From Corbicula japonica (lineage: Eukaryota; Mollusca; Bivalvia; Venerida; Cyrenidae), in assembly GCA_038501625.1 (NCBI GenBank), contig JAZAYU010000007.1:620001-684000 (forward strand): 64,000 nt of DNA, written 5' to 3'. The notes below the pieces were generated by a model. The model was not told the DNA's origin, made no database searches, and saw only the letters and a program-made list of their open reading frames with translations. This document shows, in pieces, positions 52,646 through 64,000 of the stretch; within the stretch, counting starts at the first letter, position 1, and each line of letters begins with the position of its first letter. Made by a program: the position numbers and the translations under genes.

Positions 52646-53093
52646 TCCACTTTTTCATTTTTTCATGTCAAATTCTAACTGCAATTTTAATATTCATTGG
52701 TTATGATATTGAAAAAAAAACTGATGTTCCTATCAGTTTTCTTAACGGAAGGAAAGTGACGAGAGATTTAGAAATAGTTTTATTAATACGGGTCTGATTT
52801 GTCGCCGGATTTTGATGTCTCGCATTGATTCTCTTACAATGTAAGATCCACTTCTCGAATCATATCTGCTTCCAAATAAGTTGATTTTCACAGTAATAAT
52901 AAATATAATGACATTATAAAAAGTGTTATAAGTTATTACGCCCATGATTTTCTCTTCAATCTAGCACAACCGTTATTTACAGAATTATCATTTACGAAGA
53001 TATGACTAAAATCCACCTACCCTTTTCCTATCGTTATGTTACTGTTTTCTTATACAATCGGTGGAAGAAAGTGTACATTCCGACTAACGTACC

Positions 53094-53395
53094 CGACTTG
53101 TAGGACACATTAATGTCGTACTCGATGGTAGGACACAGTAATGTCGTACCCTACTGTAGGACACAATAATGTCGTACCCAGTCGGGTACGATAGTCATGT
53201 CGTACCCGACTGTAGGACACAGTGATGTCGTACCCGACTGTAGGACAGTCATGTCGTACCCGACTGTAGGACACACTAATGCCGTACCCGACTGTAGGAC
53301 ACAGTCATGTCGTACCCGACTGTAGAACACAGTAATGTCGTACCCGACTGTAGGACACAGTCATATCGTACCAGACTGTAGGACACAGTCATAGA
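53094..53395. repeat. 28-bp minisatellite, about 10 units
   Basis: The unit CGTACCCGACTGTAGGACAC AGTAATGT is repeated with T/C, A/C and short-deletion variants. Confidence 0.9.
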
Positions 53396-54057
53396 ACACT
53401 TGGCTTCTTAGAGAAGGGTCTCGGTTTCAGCCCCACTCTGGCGGCACATTTTTCTTATAGAGATTACATTTAAAAAAGATTCGCTAATGCACACACATTC
53501 TTACAATTACAACATAACAATTAAATCAGTTTTCATCATATTTTTTATTTTAAGAAAACAAATTACCCTTATAAACTATTATTGTACGTAAAACAAAACA
53601 AACAAGAACTATCTTTAAAAAAGATAAACGGCGTTGATGAAAAAGATTTATATTTACATGTATATAAGAAAGAAAGAAATATAGAGAAGCGTAAGCCGAC
53701 ACAGTTTAGTTATTTTTATTTACTTGTTATAGCTGTTGACGAACCCTACCTGCCTTCTTACTATGATCTATAGATTAAGCGACCGAATCATGACAACTCA
53801 TTACTTCATTGAAAGTGTCTTTCAAAAAAATGTTGAAGCTGTTGCAACAATTTCATACGGTGATAATAAGTCGATTAAAGAAGCAATATTTTACATTAAG
53901 TCTTGATCTACATTTATTCAGTTTCAATAAAATACCTGTTGAAGAGTTAGAATTCAAGATGAATAAATGTCCGTGAAATTTAATAGATATAAATAATAAC
54001 AGCTTGTTAAAAGAGCGAAATCTACCAACTTTTAAGTTAATTTAACTGAAAAAATAG

Positions 54058-54126
54058 TTTCCCTCCTGAGTATTGAACCCGGGGCCTCCGCTAACGGGGC
54101 GAGAGAGTTATCCACTACACTACAGA
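54058..54126 (-). pseudogene. tRNA-like remnant or SINE head
   Basis: On the minus strand TAGTGTAGTGGATAACTCTC resembles an A box and CCGGGTTCAATACTC a B box at tRNA spacing, but the acceptor stem pairs poorly. More likely a tRNA pseudogene or SINE head than a working tRNA. Confidence 0.45.
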
Positions 54127-54994
54127 GAACTTGGTATTTATGACTTGAAATTAACAATCCGTATCAAAGGAACTAGAAAGGAAACAGTAAGAACTAGAAA
54201 TATCTGCACTTCTCTTTCGTTTAACACTGTGTATTGTACGCAAGTCTTTACCTGACACCCAAGAATATCCCATTAAAATTGTATTTAAGCCATCAATATT
54301 GACTAAACTGGTTATTTAAATCGTTAATATGTTTTTCTCTTATAAAATTATCGCTTTTAAAAACGAAAATGCTCGAACATGTAAGTGCCAGGTAAATACT
54401 TACACTAAATATAAAAATCATTACGGTTATCGTAAACAACACCCACTAACAACAAATCGAAATAATCTATTTGATTTTCCCGCTGCATAATAATAAAAAT
54501 CCCACTAGATACCTCTCCTCCCAGCTAGATGCCTCTATGGTGTAAATAGCTACCAATCGAAATAGTTTATTTCATTTTCCCGCTGCATAATAATAGAATA
54601 CGAGTACTATTTACAACATTTCGTTGGTCGAAAAACTAGGTCAAAAGTGAGCTTAGACAGCTAACGCCGAATAACGCCGAAAAATAATTTTATACAAATC
54701 CACACTACATTAAGATAAACACTATGTCACACTATTTAACCCTTTTTGAAAGGATTAAAGAAAAATAAATGAAAATAATGAAAGAAAGAAAATAAATAAT
54801 AAACATTTAACACACCGCTTAGCGTGAGTTGAACATTTGAAAATATGCAAAACTTGTTTATTTCACATTATAAAGTGAACTTAGTGTATACAAATTCACA
54901 AAAGCATGGCTTTTCACAAGCGAAAATTATCTGTAGTATTTTTTCTAGAATTGAAACAAAGTAATACGATTACCAAATACATAATTACACAAGA

Positions 54995-55140
54995 GCTGAA
55001 GGTTATAAAACTGAGATTGGAAACCAGTTTCAAATATCAAGCATCCGACTGGGTGAAATGGCGACTGGTCGCCATTTCAGCCAATCAGATGCTTGAGATT
55101 TGAGACTGGTTTCCATGCTCAGTTTATAACCTTGGGCACT
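54995..55140. repeat. family 1 palindromic MITE-like repeat
   Basis: Nearly full copy: GCTGAAGGTTATAAAACTGA at the left mirrored by TCAGTTTATAACCTTGGGCA at the right. Confidence 0.9.
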
Positions 55141-56037
55141 GGTTTCATAAAACGGATTTCACATACATTGTATTTAACGGGCAACAATTTATAAAACGTT
55201 AGAGGTGCCAATTTTAGAGCAAGCCTAAGTTTCTAGGTCAATGTTTGCTGTTTTGTTTGCAACTGAATTAACTAATCGATAATAATTATAATAAATATTT
55301 TAATGCTTCTGTACTGTTATTCTACGCTGAAGACAATTATGTATGATTAAATATAATGTTGACAAGATTTTTGAACGCGCAGTACAACAATCGGAAAGAA
55401 AGTCGAAAGTTCCCAGTGTCCGTTACTTCTAACCAAATCTTCGACTGTACATAAACAAAAAAAATCAGAAAGGGACTCATGGGCTGTTAATATACACAAC
55501 CTAACAGGCCAGTCATAAGTGAAAAGATTAATGAATTAGCCGTCAATTTTATTTAAAAATTCTCATCTAAGTTTTCGATATTTAGAGAGAAAATCATAAA
55601 ACATTTCATGTCTGTTATATATGTAACTAGGCATAAACTGCTAGTTACATTTTGGACATTTAAACAGAGGCCTTTCCAACCATAGAATGACAAATGCATT
55701 TTGTTCTTAAAAGCAGGGTTTACATCAATGTTAGTGGTATGGAAAAGTGTCTCCGCTAAATACCTTATACATTTAGCATACAATGACATACATATTTCAT
55801 ATATTAATCTATACACGATCTCACTGAAATAAATAAGCCCTATTCATTAATACATAGTACCAATAGGTGCGGTATACGACATGTACTAATTTTGTCCAAG
55901 ATCGAAATCAATACCCCACAGACCTCAATAAGGACAAAAAAGATCATATATCAATAAGGACAAAAAACAAATATAGCATAATAAATATAACTTTTTCCGT
56001 ACAATATTTTATAGGCAAATGGTTTCAAAGAGTTAAC

Positions 56038-56190
56038 TACAGTTGAACCTGTCTTAGCAGCCACTTTAATTATCTTAAACTGACGATTTGTATAAATTTA
56101 CCTGTCTTATGTTTAAGACCTGTGTTAAGCAGCCACTTATTGTCACACCCTTAGGTGGCTGCTTAATACAGGTTTGAATGTACTTCGCAA
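56038..56190. repeat. imperfect palindromic repeat of another family
   Basis: AACCTGTCTTAGCAGCCACT and GACCTGTGTTAAGCAGCCAC are followed by the inverse GTGGCTGCTTAATACAGGTT, so related blocks occur in both orientations. It resembles neither family 1 nor family 2. Confidence 0.65.
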
Positions 56191-56411
56191 AGGTTATCTT
56201 CATTGGGTTGCTAACTTATAATAAAATGATTCCAAAAATAGATCTTAAACAAAACAAGCAAAAAACACAAAGATTCCATCCAAAACAGAATTACACGCAT
56301 GACGTTTACTCCAATATCAATAAAGCAATTTGATCGGAAAATAGTTGCAGGAAAAAATATTGATACATAAAACGGAATATTAATCTAAAATGGACTCAAT
56401 TCAAATATAGA

Positions 56412-56565
56412 CCAGTGCCCAAGGTTATAAAACTGAGCAAGGAAACCAGTCACAAATTTCAAGCAACTGATTGGCTGAAATGGCGACTGATCGCCATTTC
56501 AGCCATTCAGATCATTGAGATTTGAGACAAGTTTACAATCTCAATTTTATAACCTTCAGCCAAGG
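56412..56565. repeat. family 1 palindromic MITE-like repeat
   Basis: AGTGCCCAAGGTTATAAAAC at the left mirrored by TTTTATAACCTTCAGCC; centre TGGCGACTGATCGCCATTTC. Confidence 0.9.
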
Positions 56566-56883
56566 GACCTAAATCATTAATCTAAGAATGGAGACCATTC
56601 CCAAAATTCCACGCTTTTCTTGATCTATTTGGAGACTTGTCTCAATTATCATTATCAACCAGCCAGAGAACAAAGTCTTGCAGCAATACGCTGAATGAAG
56701 AAAAGCACAGTAAATCATAAAACTGCCTCAAAACATTTTTTTATCTAAATTATTAATATTCTAGGCATAGCATAAAATATGTTAACATAAAATAATTATG
56801 CAGTCTATAAATTACCCTGAGAAAATACTGTATTACCATTCTTTATAGGAAAGTCGCTTATCTTAATCAAAACTACATCATGC

Positions 56884-57140
56884 TCAATGGGTGGGTTGGA
56901 ATTATTTCACCAGGACAACTTGTACTTGTTTTGTGATACGAGAACCTGTTGAGGCAAGTGTGAGGTTGGTGCACCCTAGAACCTGGTTTAAACATCCAGT
57001 GGCAAATTGTTTTGCCACTGACCGTTCCAAGGCGGTAACCCTTCGGGTTCTCACTTTCGTTTATTGTTTGTGGCGTCCATATTGAAATTGATTATTGTAA
57101 TACCATGCTCTCTTTTCCTCTCTATTGTTTGGCTGTGTGG
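56884..57140. repeat. interspersed repeat, empty site of the Harbinger insertion
   Basis: Uninterrupted relative of the repeat at 45170-46490; at the insertion point it reads CCAAGGCGGTAACCCTTCGG, without the GTAA duplication. No coding sense. Confidence 0.8.
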
Positions 57141-57189
57141 GGAGGCTGTGTCTGCTGGATGTGGCCATCCCTTATCTGCTTATTTCACT

Positions 57190-57362
57190 TTTTTCCGAAA
57201 TTACAAAACTAAGAATGGAAACCAGTTTTAAATCTGAAAGATATGATTGGCTGAAATGGCGCCATTCCTGCCGACCAGATGCTTGAGATTTGATATTACT
57301 TTCAATTCTCAGTTTCCAGAGATCTGAGAGGTCTTCGTTTTCAGTTTTATAACCTTGGGATC
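57190..57362. repeat. family 1 repeat, diverged
   Basis: AACCAGTTTTAAATCTGAAA and GATTGGCTGAAATGGCGCCA at the left; TCAGTTTTATAACCTTGGGA at the right, with an extra partial end duplicated near 57300. Confidence 0.75.
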
Positions 57363-59559
57363 TGATAGCCTTCATGAACAGATGATACATTAAATGAACT
57401 TCTTTGAACGATGTTCAACAAAACGCAAACTATACTGTACTTACTGAATTTAATTTACTAGTGCACAACTTTTCAGTTGCAAAAAAGCATTAGAAATATG
57501 ATCTAATCGTTCTCGTGAAGTAGTTGCAATCTAATTGCAACTATTCGATGATAAAAACAAACATTTCGACAATACGTTTTTAAGCCAAAAGCGATGTATG
57601 TAACAAATTTCATCAATGTTACTGTTGTTTTGGAACTAGTTTCTTTTTCATTGGCAATTTGCATGCAAATACAGAGGAATATGTTGTTAAGGTATGTTTT
57701 AAATGACTTAATTCAAACATTTTTTGTATACCCTGCTCTAATCGATTTTGAAAAAAATTGTTAATTTTTGATTGCATCGAGAGGACAAGATTTCCGCTTT
57801 CGCAGAAAGCGTCTCCATTTAAAAGAGTAAAATCTTAAAACCTGTACCGCACTTTTCCAAATCGATCTTTACTGCTCATTGATTACCTATTGAGACTGTG
57901 TATAGGGAACCTCTTGTCTAATATCTATTTGTGTTATTAATTTCATTTAGATTGAATACTTCTCCGTATTTTATAGAGCTATTTAAAATAATATAGAATC
58001 TTAGAAATATATTTTCTTTCAGTAAAATTCCAGCAGTCACATATAAGTCAACTAAAATTTTTTTCATAAAAGTTTGCTTTGCAACTCTATGAACTAATAG
58101 CTGTAGTTCTTCTTATGTTCCTGACCATACAAAATGCAATTTCACGAGTAAAACTAGTTTGTTTCGTTTCAGCATTTGTAAATAATTTGATCACTTTATT
58201 CTGGTCGCATTCGTTAAATGGGCAAGAGTGACGCTTGTTGTTTGTTTGTCTTTTTTGGTCGTTCATATGAAGCTCCGTTATTTCAGCTTGTACATTTTTG
58301 AGTATGAACAGTCTCCGACAAGCAGCTAAAGCCGGTCGATGTTTTCCATTCTCTTTCGTTACTACAATGTATAACCAACAAACACATATTTGCTTGTAAA
58401 TCTGCAAATAACATTGTTTGGAAACATGAGCAATTTTAGTTTTTGAGACATAAGTGCCATGTTTAAATCAGATTTATCCTTTTCCAATGTTGATTGAGGT
58501 AGGCAATGTCTTCATGCCCAAGAGTACGTGGGCTTTCCAGGAAACATTAAGGTATTTCAATCACCATGCGTCTGTCAACGTCTATGATGCTCTCCCTGAA
58601 ACAATACGAAGTTTACGCAAGGTAAAAAGTTGAATTTGCTTATTCTGCAATTTCTTAAAATGGTAAGATAGACGTCTATTTGCATCTGTTGAAGTTCCTT
58701 TTTTCTAAGTAATAATTTGTTAAAAATCGTGGAACCATATAATCGCCGTATCTGATCACAAACAAATAGATCAATAACAATCATGTACCCGGAAAAGCTT
58801 TCACATTCGAAGCCAGTCTTCCATCGATTTGAACGGGTAGAAGAATCGGTTAATAGTTTAGCCGGGTCCCTCTGGCGGTGTATCAAATATGCATGAATTG
58901 TAAAAATCTATCTCAGCGATGAGAAAATGGGATGGTATTATCCAAGAATCTGCTCAGTTTCTACAATTGACTAGACTTGCTTGGAATTTCTCTGGTTGCA
59001 TTTGTAATTTAGATGTAAGCTTGGCACTGAAAATGACCATGTTTCATCTTCCGATGCATACTGGGGTTGAGGCGGCAATAGAGCGAGGGGGCTACGCGGC
59101 GAACGTGCTCTCTGAAGAAAAAGCCATATTTTACGTTCTGATTAAATTTTAATAAATTAGATCAATAGATCTTTTTGCTAACGATTAAATATGTTCTTAA
59201 GAAGTAACAATGTTTTTCTTCTCCATTTTAAAACAACTTTCATATATACTTTCAATGTTAATTAATTACCAGTTAATAACTGCAGGAGAAAAATATTACT
59301 ATTAAATTTTGGCAGAAAGCAGAATTCGTTCTTCGTGTACAAGTACTGAGCCTAAATGATGCATGAGTAATGTAAAACCATAGAACATAAACTAAATACC
59401 CTATTTAAACACGATTTTAAATTCATTTATTTACATTCAAACAAAACTCAAATTCAGTGATCGGTAGGGCGTAAACTGCGTTTCATGATATCATCAATAC
59501 AGACATACTTAGGCTGTATTTTTTCTTTTCATATTAATTCTTCGCCATTAGAAATAAAA

Positions 59560-59612
59560 ATAACAAACAAACAAACCAACAAACAATGAAACAAACAAAC
59601 AAACAAACAAAC
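59560..59612. repeat. (AAAC)n microsatellite
   Basis: About 12 AAAC-type units with two interruptions. Confidence 0.85.
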
Positions 59613-61104
59613 ACCTGACGAAATAACAATAATATCTATCTGATTTTTTTTAATATGACGAAAACTGTTAGGTAACTAACTGTCTTGGGACAATTTTTCC
59701 ACGAGCATGTAAAAACATCAGAGGCGCTGAGGTAGGTAAATATATAAACGGATAACATTTTAGATTTTCGCGCTTGGCTTTGTTTGGACGTTCTTTATAC
59801 GCGCATCCAATTTTGGTAAGGAGATAAATTCCCCGGCGATTTAAGATGACAGGAGCAGTCGGATACAAGATTTCTAGAAAGCTGGCTCGTTTGGATCGGT
59901 TACCTGATAATTTCAACTTTCTGGCCAAATTCTCCATTAAAAATAAATATATCTGCCCCCAGCCCCACCCCCACAAAAAACAGGGAGGGGGGGGTGTAGA
60001 GCAATCCTACCCAGTCTGAAACCGCCCCTACTCAGGAGGCATTCAGACACACTGAACCGATTTCCACCGATTCCATTACTAGTATTTTCAGATTTGCTTT
60101 GAGGAGAGATCCCTATTCAGTAATTTATAACGTCCCAGATGTTGTATTGATTATGGTCTTTGTTGTAAGCATTGTTATAATAACCACGCTTAAGTTGATT
60201 AGCAGGTATGCATTGTCCAACTAATTCAACATAATATATCAGTAATTTGTTTGAAATGTAGTGCCAGTGCGATCATGTTACGTGTTAAAACGTTTTAACA
60301 TTAATGCACTATTATCACTGTTTTTAACTGATATGAATGAATCGGTAAAACATAAACTATTGGTTGGTATATTTCCAATTGTCCGTTTGAAAATATAAAA
60401 ACTTCCCCCATGACGAACTGTTTTAGGCGTTCATGACCTTGTCATTTTAGCATGGCAATATTCAATATGATAAAATCATTCCGGGTAATTTATTGTGGGG
60501 ATTGAATTTCCTAAGTTTGGCAACCAGTCCGAATTTTCAGACAAAACATTATTACATATCTGTATGATCTACAGCAGCAAAAGGTAAACTGGCGCAAAAT
60601 GTTAGCTAAGACATTTGGGAAAAAATATTGCATTACAACATAATAATAGTATATGCCATGTCAGTCAAGTGCGCTCAAATGAAAGTGGAAATTCTGCACT
60701 TTTGTACTACGCTTGCATTATTTTTTAATTTGACCGCTTTCCGACCATCTAAAGGAAAATGTGTTAGAGATGTCACTATATTTACGTAGAACTGCAATGT
60801 CTTAACACAATAATTAAGAATTAATAAAATCCAAACGTCGCCGGTTTTTTGGAAGAAAATATAAACAATTCTTAAGGCCGCCTTATCACAGTTCAGGTTG
60901 AAATACTTCAATGTCTCAGAAATAGTTATTATTTATTGTAATCTTTGTAATGCATATAAATGACTGAACAGGAGAGAATTTCGCTGAAATTTGGAACTAA
61001 TTAAGACCTGTTGTGAATTAATTTTACTGCGTTAGCACAAATACTCACTCGTACTCGAACTTAGCAAAAATATTATATCACATTGTTTACAGGTCTTATA
61101 CAGT

Positions 61105-61348
61105 TTTACCCTTTCCACCATAGACATACCTTTATTGCGTGGGCGAACAGTTTAGATCCAGATCAGCCGGCGCATCCGTGCCTTCTGGTCAGGATCTAAA
61201 CTGTTCGCTTTTTGATTCATTATGTTATTTCTGACCAAAATGCGACCAGTGCAGATCTTGATCAGACGGCACGGATGTGCCGGCTGGTCTGGATCTACAC
61301 TGGTCGCACATGCGTAAAAACGCATATAATATGGTGGAAAGGGTTAAA
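61105..61348. repeat. family 2 palindromic repeat, best-preserved copy
   Basis: Starts TTTACCCTTTCCACCATAGA and ends ATATGGTGGAAAGGGTTAAA, 244 bases. Nested mirrored blocks lie inside: AGATCCAGATCAGCCGGCGC / GCCGGCTGGTCTGGATCT, and GGTCAGGATCTAAACTGTTC mirrored by GACCAGTGCAGATCTTGATC. It has no coding capacity and no tRNA-like head, so a palindromic MITE is the best reading. Confidence 0.88.
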
Positions 61349-62697
61349 ATATTGATTTTGATATTTGAAGACGTTAAAATTATTTGTCCTGATGCGTGAT
61401 CTTGCAACTTTAAAGAGTAAGCTAATAGACGAATAGTCTTCGGTCTTCGTCCAAAACAGAGATTGCAGAAAACGGTTTGGGGGACCTCCTTTCAATTGCA
61501 AATGTTTTAAATTTTAATGGCGACACTTAAAATCAGTGAAATACATTTACATCGCTCATAAAATGCTAATACATAGATCAACAATCGATCTTAAGTTTTT
61601 GTATGAAAGTAGGGTTATAAAGTTGTAAATAGCAGTTATCCAGCTAGGATATTTGTCAGTGAACAGTTATTTAAATAGTCTTATTTATGGAGTGTTTTAA
61701 TGGGTTTTGTTTGATAATCTCGCCTCATTGGCTGTACTTGTGTCACCTTACTAGATGGATGACGTGCAAAATAGCATGGTTATTCCCTCCTGCGATTTTC
61801 ATAACATTTTGACAAACTTATTTAAATATATTAAATTGAAAGTTAAAAAGTTTGGGCTCACCTAGAATTTTTATACAATATTGTCGTACTGGTTAATCGA
61901 AAGTAGTCTTATTTATGCATAGAATTTCAATTCATTTACTAGAATAAAATTCAAGACTCCGGGTTATTTCAAAGGGTCAAAATATCTTCGTATACATGCA
62001 GTCTATACATACGAGTATTCTTAAGACACTTCAACCTAAAATTTGAGGCAAAAAACTGGATTAATATTACGTATTCCGTGCATGAAATCAGACAATTAAG
62101 ATACACGTAGGTACCATTTTGCTAAGGCCGCCGTCAGCAAAATCCTATATCTGCAATATTTCATCCTTGTAAGTTGTTCTGTATATTTCGATACTTAAAG
62201 TAATAAATCCGATTGTTCCGATTTTCCGTTTCTAAAATTTCATTTTCAGTTATTCAAGGGGGCGTTGAGATATGAAAGAACTGGCTATTATTTATTCATA
62301 AAATAAGCACACAAAAACTACTCGGAATTTCTACCCCATATCGGTTTTGTAAACAGTTGACTCTTTTTTGAGACGTTCTTTTAATCTGCTGAAATACAAT
62401 CCCCCGGTCCCATGTTTTTCTAGATTCTCCTGTTTGACGTTTTGCCAAAAAAGGTTAAAAATCTAATCAAATACCTTAACGCGGTTTAACTGTAATTTAA
62501 CGAAACACTGAAGGTTACGTTTCAACGGACTTGTACAAATTCAGATTATGTGCTTTTCTTTGCAAAAAAAGGATTCCGTCCATACGACTGTAAATCCTAA
62601 TAAAACAGCCATGTAATCGGGTATTTTTATTAAAACTGTTCGACATATGTGGACTTGGTCGTATCCATCCGCACCCACGCACTCCCCTACCGCCCCT

Positions 62698-62720
62698 CCC
62701 CCCCCCCCCCCCCCCCCCCC
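62698..62720. repeat. 23-base C-run followed by A-rich tract
   Basis: Poly(C) then AAAAAAAAAC and (CAA)n. Such runs are prone to assembly error. Confidence 0.9.
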
Positions 62721-62934
62721 AAAAAAAAACAAAACACAACACAACAACAACAACAACAAAACAACTTCCGAAATTGATCAATTTTTGAACAGTTTTGAAG
62801 AAATGTCTATCCGACGATGAACTTGAATATTAACACAACTGAACAGTTCATTTTTTTTTATCCATCGCGAACTATGTAGAGAATAATTATATAAGTTTCA
62901 AATAATATTAAGACTTAAGTATATTTTAATACCT

Positions 62935-64000
62935 TTATGTTTCAGGTACAAGTCTCTGGTAGCCAACGCTATCACTGAGCAAGCTAGACGGGGGAACTTT
63001 TTCTCGCGCAGACGTCTTCTCCCGTCTTTTCTTCCTTGCTGGATCATTGCGCGTAGCTTGAGCAGCCTCGTAATCCATACACTGACCCTGCTCTACAGTA
63101 GTGTCCTCTTTTGCACCATTTGTTTCTTGAAAGTTTCTTACAGCAATGTCTTGCTTTGCACCATTTGTTTTTTGAAAGATGTTGTCAGCATTGGAACAAT
63201 CGACCACGTGACAATCAGTCGGTGTCAAAACTTCCTCTGGAACACTTTTAATTTCTCGTTTACAATCTAGTTGTAGAAGTTCATTAATTACAGGATTCTC
63301 ATCACTTAAAGCGTTTTTGGGTAGGGTTTGCCTATGTTTAGATTTCTTTTTGTGTTTCTTTACCCGCATGCTTAATGAAGACACTGACTGATTTTCGTTT
63401 TGCAATGTTTCCGATTTTAAGCTGGCAATGTCTGAAAAACTGTCACAGCTTAATGCACTATATCTGCCATCTAACTGGCTGTCACCTATCGAACACTGGC
63501 TGGAACAACTAGAACCCGGACGACCGGTTCCGGAATACAAAGATTTTAGTCCTAGCAACCCGATGGCGGCGATGGGTGCCAGTCTTGGAGGCGGTCTTGG
63601 TGGGGTTCCAGTCAGGGAAGTTACAGACGAAACACTTTGAGTATCGAAACTTTTTGTCTTTCTTTTTCTTTGCTTTTTCCGAATCAGTGGGTAATCGGTA
63701 GCGTCTATTATTGTTTCCCTATTGAGTTTTGTGAGAGAATCACAGGACTGTTCATTATTTTCTGAAATATTGTTTAATGTAACACATTCTTCTAGTTTGT
63801 GATTCAAATCACTGTCTTTACACGAGTGATTCATTGTGTGACTATCACTTCCTTCTTTCTCAGTATCTGTCGGAAAGTTAGCGTACTCATTTACAAAATT
63901 GTCTTTCTTTATTTCAGTAATGTGTTGTACTGGGGATTTAGGGAAAAGTTTCGTATCAATAATCTCTGTTTGAAGTTGAGTTTGGGTATCATGGGAAATT
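62935..64000 (-). CDS. uncharacterised Lys/Ser-rich protein, 3' exon (partial)
   Basis: The frame is open from the right edge of the window to TAA at 62935-62937, at least 354 residues; the methionine at 63834 is probably internal, because the frame continues without a stop through all 166 upstream bases. Visible features: basic clusters (IRKKQRKRKTKS, RVKKHKKKSKHRQ, ARKKRREKT), a Pro-rich GTPPRPPPRLAP suited to SH3 binding, a short hydrophobic stretch IAAIGLLGLKSLYSG, a Ser/Cys-rich SSCSSQCSIGDS segment and a doubled motif (FQKTNGAKQDIAV / FQETNGAKEDTTV). The tail is GYQRLVPET. No family was recognised; the composition suggests an intrinsically disordered intracellular region. A candidate minus-strand AATAAA lies at plus 62626-62631. 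Confidence 0.8.
   Translation of the reverse strand, partial: ISHDTQTQLQTEIIDTKLFPKSPVQHITEIKKDNFVNEYANFPTDTEKEGSDSHTMNHSCKDSDLNHKLEECVTLNNISENNEQSCDSLTKLNRETIIDATDYPLIRKKQRKRKTKSFDTQSVSSVTSLTGTPPRPPPRLAPIAAIGLLGLKSLYSGTGRPGSSCSSQCSIGDSQLDGRYSALSCDSFSDIASLKSETLQNENQSVSSLSMRVKKHKKKSKHRQTLPKNALSDENPVINELLQLDCKREIKSVPEEVLTPTDCHVVDCSNADNIFQKTNGAKQDIAVRNFQETNGAKEDTTVEQGQCMDYEAAQATRNDPARKKRREKTSAREKVPPSSLLSDSVGYQRLVPET

Larger units (their letters stand above)
52646..62934. other. long gene-free stretch
   Basis: No exon was recognised on either strand; frames up to about 100 codons lack protein character and splice context. Contents listed separately: minisatellite, tRNA-like remnant, family 1 copies, the 56.9 kb repeat, one family 2 copy and simple repeats. 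Part may be intron or 3' UTR of the minus-strand gene ending at 62935 or of ANKRD55. Confidence 0.45.

Noticed and set aside
53094..53395. CRISPR-like or regulatory array of 28-bp units
   Set aside because: Head-to-tail units without spacers; ordinary minisatellite.
58087..58886. minus-strand frames of about 100 codons
   Set aside because: No splice signals, no known motif, and amino-acid composition like random AT-rich translation.
62515..62781. minus-strand frames with poly-glycine
   Set aside because: The glycine run is the translation of the 23-base C-run; there is no supporting exon structure.

Overview
This is animal nuclear DNA. It is AT-rich, coding exons are short and split by GT-AG introns, non-coding DNA is dominated by short palindromic repeats, and protein-coding sequence is a small minority. 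The best-recognised genes (CFAP206-like, ANKRD55-like) are conserved across animals. Repeat style and the LINE, SINE, Harbinger and mariner remnants suggest a lophotrochozoan, most likely a bivalve mollusc. That assignment is inference; no species can be named from the sequence alone.

Layout. 0-6 kb is a transposon graveyard: a possible MULE-like transposase tail, a 2.8 kb foldback element with a second TIR element nested inside it, and a decayed LINE reverse transcriptase on the minus strand that is itself interrupted. 8.3-18.9 kb (+) is a complete 16-exon CFAP206 gene (624 residues as assembled), a ciliary radial-spoke/axoneme protein. 20.8-21.8 kb (-) is the last coding exon of a Gly/Ser-rich protein carrying a 25-residue NPF-containing tandem repeat, convergent with CFAP206. 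22.8-24.0 kb is a deleted mariner element. 25.8-29.6 kb (+) is a seven-finger C2H2 zinc-finger gene. 34.6-52.1 kb (+) is a complete 12-exon ANKRD55-like ankyrin-repeat gene (682 residues as assembled). Its first intron holds a 46-bp minisatellite of about 40 units and its fourth coding intron holds decayed copies from the ankyrin region plus many mobile elements. 52-63 kb has no gene I can support. 62.9-64 kb (-) is the 3' exon of an uncharacterised Lys/Ser-rich protein that runs off the window.

Two palindromic repeat families recur. Family 1 (about 100-150 bp, ends resembling CCCAAGATCATAAAACT) is absent from the CFAP206 introns and common from 28 to 57 kb. Family 2 (about 200-245 bp, ends resembling TTAACCCTTTACTCCAT) is packed into the CFAP206 introns. 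Several copies sit within a few bases of splice sites.

Both well-identified genes are linked to cilia in other animals, but they are separate transcription units 16 kb apart, and nothing in the sequence shows co-regulation. I found no convincing new molecular system. The most informative novelties are structural: exon-derived tandem debris in ANKRD55, a Harbinger insertion with its own empty-site control, a minisatellite with higher-order structure split by a foldback insertion, and the uneven distribution of the two palindrome families.
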